Of a stretch of 10,134 nucleotides of DNA, positions 1-7,380 are shown one piece after another (position 1 is the first letter of the stretch; each line of letters opens with the position of its first letter). A model generated the notes under the pieces. That model searched no databases and was not told the origin of the DNA. It saw only the letters and a program-made list of their open reading frames with translations. Origin of the DNA: Pseudomonadota bacterium (GTDB lineage: Bacteria > Pseudomonadota > Alphaproteobacteria > Rhodospirillales > Casp-alpha2). The position numbers were made by a program, and so were the translations under genes. The stretch spans positions 1 to 10,134 of the forward strand of contig JAQBZY010000024.1 in the NCBI GenBank assembly GCA_027620395.1, read 5' to 3'.

Positions 1-2
1 TC

Positions 3-527
3 AACGAAGTTCTCGACCTGGCAAGAATAGAATCCAATCAGCTGGTGATTTCCTTGAAGGACATCAACGCCAACGAGATTGTCGGGGAATGCGTGGCAAT
101 GGCCAGCGCCCTTGGAGAACGAAGTGGAATAACGATTGTCGATGAGTTTAGTCGCGGTCCGTCGGTATTTCTTCACGCTGATCGGGTCCGGCTGAAACAA
201 GTCATCATTAATCTTTTCTCCAATGCCGTTAAATTCAACCGCGACGGCGGCACGGTCAGTGTGATCGGGAAAGAAATTGATGACGGCTTCTTTCGCATTT
301 CCGTGACCGATACCGGTATCGGAATCACTGCCGAGGATTGCGACAGTGTTTTCAAGATGTTTCATCGTTTAGACGTGGGCCCCATGATCGCCAGGGAAGG
401 CACTGGAATTGGTCTGACCGTGACCAAACTTCTTGTCGAGCGAATGGGCGGACGGATTGGTTTGGAGAGCGAGTTTGGTATCGGTAGTACGTTCTGGATT
501 GAACTCCGTCTCGGCACGGCCGAATGA
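3..527 (+). CDS. Sensor histidine kinase, C-terminal part (5' end outside window)
   Basis: The reading frame is open from the left edge, so the GTG at 45 is not taken as the true start. The first visible residues, NEVLDLARIES, match the second helix of a HisKA dimerisation domain; the phospho-accepting His lies outside the window. A complete HATPase_c domain follows: the N box in LKQVIINLFSNAVKFN, the G1 box DTGIGI, the F-box-like VFKMFHRL and the G2 box GTGIGL, ending a few residues after GSTFWIEL. There is no receiver domain after the ATPase, so this is a classical rather than a C-terminally hybrid kinase. Family role: ATP-dependent autophosphorylation of the dimer and signalling to a response regulator, not visible here. 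The gene converges on the minus-strand operon, and its base composition looks less GC-rich. No evidence links it to the operon. Confidence 0.93.
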   Translation, partial: NEVLDLARIESNQLVISLKDINANEIVGECVAMASALGERSGITIVDEFSRGPSVFLHADRVRLKQVIINLFSNAVKFNRDGGTVSVIGKEIDDGFFRISVTDTGIGITAEDCDSVFKMFHRLDVGPMIAREGTGIGLTVTKLLVERMGGRIGLESEFGIGSTFWIELRLGTAE

Positions 528-550
528 CTTCGGAATTGACGCAAAGTCGA

Positions 551-570
551 TGGCCACAGGGCCACTATTT
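551..570 (+). terminator. Possible weak hairpin between convergent genes
   Basis: The 57 bases between the kinase stop and the racemase stop contain TGGCC (551-555) and GGCCA (560-564) around a 4-base loop, followed by a short T-rich stretch (ACTATTT). This could be a weak terminator for the kinase transcript. The stem is only 5 bp and there is no long T tract, so the call is tentative. Nothing else is seen in this gap. Confidence 0.22.
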
Positions 571-584
571 CAATACCTCTTGCT

Positions 585-1265
585 TTAATTGCCGATCCGG
601 ACCGTCGCCAAGGCCTGCGCGGCAGCCGCCTGTGCCGGATCGATGACCGGAACCGCCAGCGCATCCTCGACAGCTTTTCGGTATTTCGCCATTCCGGCGC
701 ACCCCATGATCAGCACATCGGCTCCGTGGGCATCGATCAGCTCGCGGCCGACATCGATCATTCGGCCCTTGACTCTATCGCCTTCCAAATTCTCGGCGCC
801 GATGCCGATCGGCAGGCTCGCCGCGTAGCGCTGTTCGAGGCCGAGCAGGCGGATCGCACGGCGCTGGCGGCCGACCGATGCCGGCAAGATGGCGATCACT
901 CCGAAGCGCTCGCCCAGCAGCGTTGCGGCCGCATAGGACGCGGCGCCAATCCCAAACACAGGCTTCGCCGTCGTTTCCTTGGCCGACAACAGGCCCGGAT
1001 CGGAAAAGCAAGCGATGACAAAAGCATCGGTGGTGTTGTCCTCCTTCGCGATCAGATCGCAGATTGGCTGCACCACGGAATCGACATGCCGCTGCGTCGC
1101 GATCCCGGGCGGGCCGGCCTTGAGGGTGACGCAGTCGAATATTGGTCCGCCGGCGAAACGGAACGGGGTCATCGCGGCATCGATACCCCGCGTCACCGCC
1201 TCGGTGGAATTGGGGTTGATGACGACAATGCGGCCGTTTTCGGCGCTCCCGTTAGCTTTAGTCAT
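585..1265 (-). CDS. Asp/Glu/hydantoin racemase family protein (probable hydantoin racemase)
   Basis: This 226-residue protein has the Asp/Glu/hydantoin racemase fold. The N-terminal VVINPNST motif (residues 14-21) is typical of hydantoin and allantoin racemases. The two catalytic cysteines of the two-base mechanism are visible as Cys86 in ACFSDPG and Cys189 in MGCAGM, and the length is normal for the family. Family role: cofactor-independent interconversion of D- and L-5-monosubstituted hydantoins in the cytoplasm. The position directly after hydantoinase and D-carbamoylase genes supports hydantoin over aspartate or glutamate as substrate. The start is the ATG at 1265, with a strong GGAGG eight bases upstream and a 23-base gap to the hydantoinase stop. 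Alternatives within the family are allantoin racemase or an arylmalonate-decarboxylase-like enzyme. It is the last gene of the operon. Confidence 0.88.
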   Translation of the reverse strand: MTKANGSAENGRIVVINPNSTEAVTRGIDAAMTPFRFAGGPIFDCVTLKAGPPGIATQRHVDSVVQPICDLIAKEDNTTDAFVIACFSDPGLLSAKETTAKPVFGIGAASYAAATLLGERFGVIAILPASVGRQRRAIRLLGLEQRYAASLPIGIGAENLEGDRVKGRMIDVGRELIDAHGADVLIMGCAGMAKYRKAVEDALAVPVIDPAQAAAAQALATVRIGN

Positions 1266-1273
1266 TCAGCGTT

Positions 1274-1278
1274 CCTCC
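1274..1278 (-). promoter_or_regulatory. Strong Shine-Dalgarno site of the racemase gene
   Basis: The minus strand reads ACGGAGGAACGCTGA immediately before the ATG at 1265, giving a GGAGG core with 8-base spacing. It fixes the racemase start. It is the best ribosome binding site I found among the starts examined, which would allow independent translation even if the upstream hydantoinase frame is broken. Confidence 0.7.
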
Positions 1279-1288
1279 GTTACATCCG

Positions 1289-2769
1289 TCAGTCTGGGCC
1301 GCCGGGTAAAATCCGGGCTCCGAAGTTCCGCTGGAAATCCATCTCTGGAGCTAGCCTCCCGAGGGGCACGGCGGCAGGCGAGCGGCGACGCGGCAAGAAC
1401 CTGCCGGAGCCGCGCTCCAGAAGCATCTCGCCATTCTCCACCGCGACTCGGCCACGGCTGAGCACAATCACCGGCCAGCCCTTGATGGACATTCCTTCAT
1501 AGGGTGTGTAGCCAACATTGTCGTGCAGATCGTCCCAAGTGATTTTCCGCTCAATCGCCGGATCCCAGAGCGCCAGGTCGGCGTCGCAGCCGACCGCGAT
1601 GGTTCCTTTTTGAGGGTGCAGACCGTAAAGTTTGGCGGCATTGGTCGACGTTAGCGCCACGAATTGATGGATGTCGATGCGGCCCTTGCCAACGCCTTCC
1701 GAGAACAATAGCGGCAACCTGAGCTCGATCCCCGGAACGCCGTTTGCAACCTGCTTGAAGCTCGGGTTGGGCCCGGCCTTCAATTTGCCGGTCGCATCGA
1801 AGCGGTACGGTGCGTGATCAGACGAAAAAACCTGAAAGGTGCCGTTGGCGAGGCCGCGCCAGATTGCTTCTTGCGCGCCCTTGTCTCGGGGCGGCGGGCT
1901 GCAGCAGAACTTGGCGCCCTCGGCGCCGTCGCGGTCCAGATCGTCGGCGGTCAGGAATAGATACTGCGGACATGTCTCGCCATAGACCTTGAGCCCGGAC
2001 GACTGGGCGCGGCGGATTTCGTCCACCGCCTCGGTCGCCGACACGTGCACGGCCAGCATCGGGACGTCGAGCAGTTCGGAAAGCTTGATGGCGCGGTGCG
2101 TTGCCTCGCCTTCGGCGATCCGCGGGTGACTGACGGCATGGTACTTGGGCGCTGAATAACCCTTATCCAACAGGCGCGCACTCAACCACTTGATCATTTC
2201 ATGATTTTCTGCGTGGATCATGACGAAGGCGCCATGTTCACGGGCGCAGGCGAGAATATCGAGCATCTGCCAATCGTCGAGCCGAAGCGTGTCGTATGTC
2301 ATGTAGACCTTGAACGAGGTGTAGCCGTCGGCGATTAGCGCCGGCAGTTCCTGACCCAGCACCTGCTCGTCGGATCGGATACGATCAAATGAAAGCCGTA
2401 GTCGATCACCGCCTTCGGGCCGGCGCAGGCGTGATAGTCTTCGACCGCCTGGCGGAGCGAGGCACCTTTCTGTTGTGCCGCGAACGAGATTATCGTCGTC
2501 GTGCCGCCGAAAACGGCGGAGCGGGTGCCGGTGAAGAAGTCGTCGGCGCTGGTGACGCCGCCGACGGAGGAGCGCTGCTCGATATGGCAGTGCGACTCGA
2601 CGCCGCCCGGCAGCACCAGAAGCCCGCCGGCGTCGATGACGCGGCCGGCGGTGCCAAGGTCGGTGCCGAGCGCGGCGATCTTGCCGTCCTTGATGCCGAT
2701 ATCGCAGGCGACGCTGTCAATCGCCGTGACCACCGTCCCGCCTCTTATAATAGTATCGAATACTGCCAT
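1289..2769 (-). pseudogene. Hydantoinase/dihydropyrimidinase, split by a single-base frameshift
   Basis: An amidohydrolase-superfamily gene is split into two frames. The N-terminal part starts at the ATG at 2769 (MAVFDTIIRGG, GGGGA six bases upstream) and runs in frame through YGFHLIVSDP. The same protein then continues in another frame as DEQVLGQELPALIADGYTSF to the stop at 1289. Restoring one base near 2370 gives 493 residues, the usual size for D-hydantoinases. All expected metal and active-site elements are present across the two parts: the HxH pair His60/His62 in SHCHIEQ, the carboxylatable Lys in TSFKVYMTYD, His in MIHAENHE, His in AVHVSATEA and Asp in FSSDHAPY. Family role: reversible ring opening of 5-substituted hydantoins or dihydropyrimidines to N-carbamoyl amino acids. 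It lies between the D-carbamoylase (19-base gap) and the racemase. Either it is a real, recent pseudogene or the sequence carries an indel error; the intact rest of the frame favours error or very recent loss. Confidence 0.88.
2366..2376 (-). other. Frameshift point in the hydantoinase gene
   Basis: On the minus strand the sequence is GATCCGACGAGCAGGTG. Read in the first frame it gives S-D-P-T-S-R-C-W; read after a minus-one shift it gives D-E-Q-V-L-G-Q-E-L, the expected family continuation. A single missing G (CCGGAC becoming CCGAC) explains it. No classical X-XXY-YYZ slippery heptamer is present, so programmed frameshifting is unlikely. Confidence 0.8.
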
Positions 2770-2788
2770 CTGCTGTCCCCAGTCCGTA

Positions 2789-3724
2789 TTATTCCGGTAA
2801 TGTGACACCGGTCTGCGACGTGATCCGACCGTAATGCTCGATCCGGCGATGCCGTTTGAAATCGAACACCGTCTGTTTGCCGAAATTGCAGTCATCAAGG
2901 TCACAATCGGCGACGACCAATTCGTCGCCGGTCGTGTGGCATTGCGCGACGATCTCGCCATTCGGCGAAATGATCGACGTGCCGCCCATCAGTTCGTTCC
3001 CGTCCTCGTTGCCGGCCTTAGCGACGCCGACCACCCAGGTGCTGTTTTGATAGGCCGCAGCCTGCATCGAAAGCAAGTTGTGGAACCACCGGAGATGCGG
3101 CGATTCGTTCGACTGTGAGTTGGTCGTCGGCGTGTTGTAGCCGAGCACCACCATTTCGACACCTTGCAGCCCTAAGCAGCGGAACGTTTCCGGCCAGCGG
3201 CGATCATTGCAGATGCACATGCCGAGGATGCCGCCCATGCTCCGCCAGACATTGAAACCTAAGTTTCCGATTTCGAAATATCGTTTCTCTAAATGTTGGA
3301 AGGTACGTTTCGGATCGAATTCGTCGTGTCCGGGCAGATGGATCTTCCGATACTTGCCGACAATGTTGCCCGCCTTGTCGACGATGATCGCGGTGTTGTA
3401 TCGGTGCGTTTCGCCGTTCTCCTGAATTTTTTCGGCGTACCCCAGGTGAAATCCCATGCCGTGGCGCTTGGCGGCCTCAAACAACGGCTGCGTTTCATTG
3501 CTGGGCATCGCCGATTCGAACCAGGTGTCGACCTCGTCTTGATCTTCCATGTACCAACGCGGAAAGAACGTCGTCAGGGCCAATTCCGGGAATACGATTA
3601 GATTGACGCCCTTGCGGTGCGCGTTCTCCATCAACGCCAGCATCCGTTCGACGACGCTCAGGCGGTCTTCGGCTCGTTGGATGGCGCCCAATTGAGCGGC
3701 GCCGACGGTGATAATTCTACTCAT
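2789..3724 (-). CDS. N-carbamoyl-D-amino-acid hydrolase (D-carbamoylase)
   Basis: This 311-residue nitrilase-superfamily protein has the same length class as Agrobacterium D-carbamoylase (about 304 residues). The Glu-Lys-Cys triad falls at Glu47 (VFPELALTTFFPRW), Lys127 (GKYRKIHLPGH) and Cys172 (MCICNDRRWPE), the numbering I recall for the characterised enzyme. The Arg pair after the Cys (Arg175/Arg176), which binds the substrate carboxylate, and the GYNTPT and LLSMQA motifs are also kept; these favour D-carbamoylase over a generic nitrilase or beta-ureidopropionase. Reaction: N-carbamoyl-D-amino acid plus water gives D-amino acid, CO2 and ammonia, in the cytoplasm. The ATG at 3724 has GGAG seven bases upstream. 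The gene lies 34 bases after the M28 gene and 19 bases before the hydantoinase, whose product it would consume. Confidence 0.95.
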   Translation of the reverse strand: MSRIITVGAAQLGAIQRAEDRLSVVERMLALMENAHRKGVNLIVFPELALTTFFPRWYMEDQDEVDTWFESAMPSNETQPLFEAAKRHGMGFHLGYAEKIQENGETHRYNTAIIVDKAGNIVGKYRKIHLPGHDEFDPKRTFQHLEKRYFEIGNLGFNVWRSMGGILGMCICNDRRWPETFRCLGLQGVEMVVLGYNTPTTNSQSNESPHLRWFHNLLSMQAAAYQNSTWVVGVAKAGNEDGNELMGGTSIISPNGEIVAQCHTTGDELVVADCDLDDCNFGKQTVFDFKRHRRIEHYGRITSQTGVTLPE

Positions 3725-3736
3725 CTTGTAACTCCG

Positions 3737-3755
3737 ATATATCTTCGAAATATAT
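3737..3755. promoter_or_regulatory. AT-rich inverted repeat before the D-carbamoylase
   Basis: The 34-base gap between the M28 stop and the D-carbamoylase start holds ATATAT (3737-3742) and ATATAT (3750-3755) around CTTCGAA, whose core TTCGAA is itself palindromic. In a GC-rich operon with otherwise overlapping genes this AT-rich island stands out. It could be an operator, an internal promoter element or an mRNA processing site. No clear -35/-10 pair was found, so the function is inferred. Confidence 0.3.
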
Positions 3756-3758
3756 TGC

Positions 3759-5024
3759 TCATCTCAGGTTCAGATCGTCCGCTTGGCAGGCGTCGGCGAT
3801 GATGCCGGCGACCAGCGCCGCCGCCGCCGCCAGATCGCCGGCGGCGATCTTGTCGCGGTTATCGCCCTCAGTCAGCACATGGCGCAAGTTCGAATTCGGC
3901 TCGTCGAATCCTGCGACGAAGCGAGCCGCCGGGACGCCGTGCCGGGCAAAGTTGTAGTGATCGGAATTCTGCATCAACGGCCGATAGGCGCCAAGCGAAC
4001 GGCCATGGCGGCCGGCGGCTTCGACCAGCCAGGCTTCGGCGGCAGCGAAGCCACTGGTCAGCGCCGTCAGGTTTGGACCGCCGGCGACCGAGTCGAGATT
4101 GACATTGAGCTGGATCGCGGCCCGCTCGGCTTCGCTCAAACCATCGACGTAGCGGGCCGAGCCGGCGAGGGCCCATTCCTCGACGGTGAAGAGCCCGATC
4201 CTGAGGCCGCGTTGCATCGAACTCATGTGCGGAGCCATGGCGCCGGCCACGGCGAGTGCGGCGGCCAGGCCGGTGCCGTTGTCGATGGCACTTTCGGATA
4301 GATGATGTCCGTCGATATGCGCCGAAAGAACGACCCATTCCTTGCCCCGGCCGGGAAGATCTAGAATCAGGTTCTCAGTCCGCCTTGCCGGCGTCTCGGC
4401 CGATATCCGAAGCCTGAGTTTGGCCGGGCCGCCATCGACAAGCGACGCCGCCGTTTTGGCGCTGATGCCGGCGGCCGGAATGCCACGCTCCGGCGTTGCG
4501 CCAGAGGATCCGGTGACCGGTCCGTCGCCGGGAAGATGGCTGGCAATCAAAAATCCGACCGCGCCGTGGTCCATGGCCCACTGATATTTGCGCCGCCGAT
4601 GGACGGTCTGGGCGGTGAACATGTACTCGTGCCGGACCATGACGATGTGGCCGGGAATGTCGACGGCGCGGGTCTTGAAATCTGCTTCGGTGCCACGGCC
4701 GAGGTCGATCAGGGCGGCCGTCAATCCCTCGGCCGGCGTCGCTGGCGAGCGGACCAGGGAGACGCAGGGATAGCTGCCACCCGGCCCGTCCTGGCGCTCG
4801 ATCGCGGCTTCGCCCCGGACCCAACCGGTATCGTCGATCAACATGCGAACTGGATCGGTGCCGGTCAACGCCTTCAGGCGAGCGGCGAGGTATTCACGGG
4901 CCCGGACCTCGCTCTCGGTGCCGGCGAACCGTCCGCCAGTGTCGCAGATGGCGTTGAGGTCAGCCATGATGGCGTCACGCGCACCGGCGGCTTCGACGAT
5001 TTTTCGGGTCGCCGCTTTGCTCAT
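3759..5024 (-). CDS. M28-family metallopeptidase homologue with PA-like insert, no signal peptide
   Basis: This 421-residue protein looks like a zinc aminopeptidase of the M28 (Aeromonas aminopeptidase/PSMA-like) fold. All co-catalytic zinc residues can be assigned: His236 (LSAHIDGHH), Asp248 (SAIDNGTG), the catalytic pair Glu282-Glu283 (FTVEEWALAGS), Asp311 (NLDSVAGG) and His382 (NLRHVLTEGDN). Residues of about 85-200, including IPGHIVMVRHEY and GIPAAGISA, resemble a PA-type insert before the catalytic core. There is no signal peptide or membrane segment, so it should act in the cytoplasm, unusual for PA-containing M28 enzymes, which are often exported. The ATG at 5024 overlaps the upstream stop as ATGA, which decides the start over a TTG at 5039. 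Likely role: hydrolysis of a small N-terminal or amide-linked amino-acid conjugate; the substrate is unknown. Confidence 0.87.
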   Translation of the reverse strand: MSKAATRKIVEAAGARDAIMADLNAICDTGGRFAGTESEVRAREYLAARLKALTGTDPVRMLIDDTGWVRGEAAIERQDGPGGSYPCVSLVRSPATPAEGLTAALIDLGRGTEADFKTRAVDIPGHIVMVRHEYMFTAQTVHRRRKYQWAMDHGAVGFLIASHLPGDGPVTGSSGATPERGIPAAGISAKTAASLVDGGPAKLRLRISAETPARRTENLILDLPGRGKEWVVLSAHIDGHHLSESAIDNGTGLAAALAVAGAMAPHMSSMQRGLRIGLFTVEEWALAGSARYVDGLSEAERAAIQLNVNLDSVAGGPNLTALTSGFAAAEAWLVEAAGRHGRSLGAYRPLMQNSDHYNFARHGVPAARFVAGFDEPNSNLRHVLTEGDNRDKIAAGDLAAAAALVAGIIADACQADDLNLR

Positions 5025-6160
5025 GCCGACTCGCCGCAACGGAAAAGCCGCCGAGGAGTCTTGGTTAGGAGTTCTGGCCCATTTTCAGTCACGTGCACGG
5101 TCTCGCTGAACGCGATGCCGGCCGACGCCGATGTATACATATGGAAGGTCATGCCGGCTTCAAGGCGCCAGTCGGCATCTTTGGTGAAGACGCGGGTGAA
5201 ATCACTCGTTCTCGGCGCCTGCTCGAAATAGTAGCCGAGCGTGTAGCCGGTATTGTTGGCGTAGTCGGGACGTAGGCCCTGTTCGACGGCGCCGTTCCTG
5301 AGGATCGCGTCGACATCGCCGGCTCGTGCGCCTGGTAGCATGGCGGCGATCTGGCGGTCTTGCAGTGCAATCAGCTTGGCTGCGGCGGCCATCAATTCCG
5401 CCGACGGCTCGCCCATGACGGCGGGGCGCATCAGGCGCGAGCAATAGCCGTTGAACTTCGGCACCAATTCGAGGTGCAAAATGTCGCCCGGCCGCAACGG
5501 CTCTTCGGTGGGCTTGCCGTGCAGAAAGTTCCAAGCCCGCCCGACGGTGATCGGTCCAGTGCGGCCGAAGTCGGCGCCGAGCTCCATGAACGAAGCCGAT
5601 GCGACGTTGGCGGCATGCCTGGATGATTTGCCCGGCTCGGCGGCGGCGATGGCGCGGCGCATGGATTCGTCGGCGATCCAGGCCGCCTTTTGCATCAACT
5701 CGATCTCCCGCGGTGATTTGCGAAGCCGCAGCGGCTTAAGCACGTCGTTCAGATCGACGAATTCGGTGTCCGGCAGCAGGCCCTCCAGTTGCCGGAAGCG
5801 GCTTGCCGTCATGCAGTAGGAATTCATGTCGAGCCCGATCCGAGCCGTCGCGGCGCCGACTTCGCGTAGCACCTCGGCGAGAATGACGATTGAATCCTCC
5901 AAGTCGTGGAAAGTGCGGCGGCTTTCGAACCATGCCGCCTTCAGGAACGGCTGCTCGTCGAGCTTGCGGACGATCATCACCGGTTCGCCTGCCGCCGGAA
6001 CGACGGCGGCGCGGTAAAGATTTTCCGAAATTGCGAAGCCGGTGAAGTAATTGATCATCTCGGTTTCGTCGGCGATCACGGCGGCGATATCCCGGGCCGC
6101 CATGGCGGTGCGCAGCCGGCCGATGCGGTCGTCGAATTCCGCTTGCGAGAACAGCGCCAT
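5021..6160 (-). CDS. M24-fold (creatinase/prolidase-like) protein lacking most metal ligands
   Basis: This 379-residue protein has the two-domain layout of the creatinase/Xaa-Pro peptidase family: an N-terminal creatinase domain (about 1-150, including EMINYFTGF) and a C-terminal pita-bread domain. Aligned by eye with E. coli PepP, the five metal ligands D260, D271, H354, E383 and E406 correspond to Glu231, Arg242, Tyr306, Tyr342 and Glu353, so only the last is kept and one is a conservative change. The substrate-side His214 (NFLHGKP) is 11 residues before GDIL, exactly as the catalytic His of creatinase, but creatinase Glu262 aligns with Met244. It is therefore probably a metal-independent C-N hydrolase such as creatinase or ectoine hydrolase (DoeA), or a non-catalytic protein, rather than a Pro-peptidase. 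The ATG at 6160 overlaps the M20 stop as TGATG, with GAGGTGG upstream. Confidence 0.88.
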   Translation of the reverse strand: MALFSQAEFDDRIGRLRTAMAARDIAAVIADETEMINYFTGFAISENLYRAAVVPAAGEPVMIVRKLDEQPFLKAAWFESRRTFHDLEDSIVILAEVLREVGAATARIGLDMNSYCMTASRFRQLEGLLPDTEFVDLNDVLKPLRLRKSPREIELMQKAAWIADESMRRAIAAAEPGKSSRHAANVASASFMELGADFGRTGPITVGRAWNFLHGKPTEEPLRPGDILHLELVPKFNGYCSRLMRPAVMGEPSAELMAAAAKLIALQDRQIAAMLPGARAGDVDAILRNGAVEQGLRPDYANNTGYTLGYYFEQAPRTSDFTRVFTKDADWRLEAGMTFHMYTSASAGIAFSETVHVTENGPELLTKTPRRLFRCGESA

Positions 6161-7380
6161 CACGCCACCTCGCAAATGTCGAGGATGGTCAGCAGATAGA
6201 CGCGGATCATGTCGAGGTAATCGACAATGTCGACGCGCTCGTCCGGCATGGTGTTGTAGCGGCCGCCAGGACCGCAGACGATCCCCGGCATCTTGGCCCG
6301 GTGCAAAAGATGCGCCGCGTCGGTGCCGTAAAAGCAATAGGGTTTGACCGGACCCTGCCGCTGCGGTTCGCCGCGGACATCGGCGTAGGCCTTGCCAACC
6401 GCCTTGACGAGAGGCGCATCGCGGTCGATCTCGAACGGCAGCATCGACGGCCGCTCGCCGGCGAATTGCTTGACCACGCTCGTCTTGAGGCCCGGCATCT
6501 CGCTTTCAAGGACCCTCAGCAGGGCGCGGATGTCGGCGAACACACTTTCCTCCGTCTGGCTTGGGCCGTACCGCACGGAACCCGCCAAGCGGACGAAGTC
6601 GGCGATCTGCGGCGGCCGCCAATCGTGAAACTCGGGCGACAGCGAGCCCCGGATGACACCGATATTGGCACGGTTGACGGACTCGTGCTCAGGCGTTTTA
6701 GCGCCGGAGAAGATCAAAGCATTGAAGCGCGGGATCAGCGCCGCGGCGGCGGCGATGGCGTCGACCGCCTCCTCCCTTTTAGACATGTGGCGGGTGACGC
6801 CGGTGAGCTCGATTGAGACGTGCATGCTGCCGGCGTGCAGCGTCAGGCCGTTGAGATCGGTCGGCTCCATGTTGACGAAGCAATCGGCGCGAACGCCGGC
6901 CTCGATTGCCTTGACGGTGCCGATGCCGCCTTGCAGTTCACCGACCACATACTCGAGGATAACGTCACCCTTGAGGCGCACGCCGGCGTCGACCAGGGTC
7001 TTGACCGCCATATAGGCGGCGGCATCGCCGGATTTCATGTTGGAGACGCCAATGCCGTATATGAAATCGTCGTCATAAATGCCGCCCCAAGGATCGACGG
7101 TCCAACCGCCGGTCACCGGGTTGGTATCCATATGACCGTTAAACATCAGGCTCGTGCCGCCGCCGGTGCCCTTCAGGGTGCCGATGGCGTTGAAGCGCCC
7201 ATCGACCACCCGCTGCTGCTCGGCGCCGAGTCCGATGGCCTTCATGCGTGCGACCATGAAGCGCGCCAGATCGCTTTCCCCTGGTTCGCCGCTATAGCTT
7301 TTGAAGCGGATCATCTCGGCCAAGAACTCGAGCGCGGCCTTGGCATCGATGGCGTCGACGAGGCGTTTCGGATCGGTCAT
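6160..7380 (-). CDS. M20-family (ArgE/DapE-like) amidohydrolase homologue with altered metal site
   Basis: This 406-residue protein has the M20 architecture: a catalytic domain, a lid/dimerisation domain (about 180-300, with His198 in TRHMSKREEAVDAI) and a return to the catalytic domain. The zinc-1 residues His83 and Asp85 (NGHMDTNP) and Glu172 (NMEPTDL), and the catalytic-base Glu148, are kept. The bridging Asp is Asn114 (GVSNMKSG), the metal Glu after the base is Leu149 (VVGELQGG) and the C-terminal His is Asn376 (RYNTMPDE). All three DapE residues binding the second zinc are thus changed. Usual family role: hydrolysis of N-acyl amino acids, peptides or carbamoyl compounds. Here it may be mononuclear, metal-free or non-hydrolytic. 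The ATG at 7380 overlaps the lyase stop as ATGA, with AAGGA upstream. It should not be named argE, dapE or hyuC from the sequence. Confidence 0.88.
   Translation of the reverse strand: MTDPKRLVDAIDAKAALEFLAEMIRFKSYSGEPGESDLARFMVARMKAIGLGAEQQRVVDGRFNAIGTLKGTGGGTSLMFNGHMDTNPVTGGWTVDPWGGIYDDDFIYGIGVSNMKSGDAAAYMAVKTLVDAGVRLKGDVILEYVVGELQGGIGTVKAIEAGVRADCFVNMEPTDLNGLTLHAGSMHVSIELTGVTRHMSKREEAVDAIAAAAALIPRFNALIFSGAKTPEHESVNRANIGVIRGSLSPEFHDWRPPQIADFVRLAGSVRYGPSQTEESVFADIRALLRVLESEMPGLKTSVVKQFAGERPSMLPFEIDRDAPLVKAVGKAYADVRGEPQRQGPVKPYCFYGTDAAHLLHRAKMPGIVCGPGGRYNTMPDERVDIVDYLDMIRVYLLTILDICEVA

Noticed and set aside
726..1502. Long plus-strand open frame opposite the racemase and hydantoinase
   Set aside because: It overlaps two genes with clear family motifs, shows none itself, and is rich in Arg, Gly and Asp as expected of an antisense shadow in GC-rich DNA.
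2366..2376. Programmed ribosomal frameshift in the hydantoinase
   Set aside because: No slippery heptamer is present and hydantoinases are not known to me to use frameshifting; a lost base explains the break more simply.
2769..2961. Extension of the hydantoinase start upstream into the carbamoylase
   Set aside because: The extension lacks family sequence; the ATG at 2769 begins the standard MAVFDTIIRGG amidohydrolase strand.
5024..5039. Alternative start of the M28 gene 15 bases upstream (TTG at 5039)
   Set aside because: The ATG at 5024 overlaps the preceding stop as ATGA, matching the coupling seen at neighbouring junctions.
4536..5231. Plus-strand open frame opposite the M28 and M24 genes
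   Set aside because: No recognisable motifs or ribosome binding site, and it spans the junction of two well-supported minus-strand genes.
6160..6337. N-terminal extension of the M24 gene into the M20 gene
   Set aside because: The extra residues are Arg/His-rich out-of-frame translation of the M20 C-terminus; the ATG at 6160 has a good ribosome binding site and begins the conserved domain.
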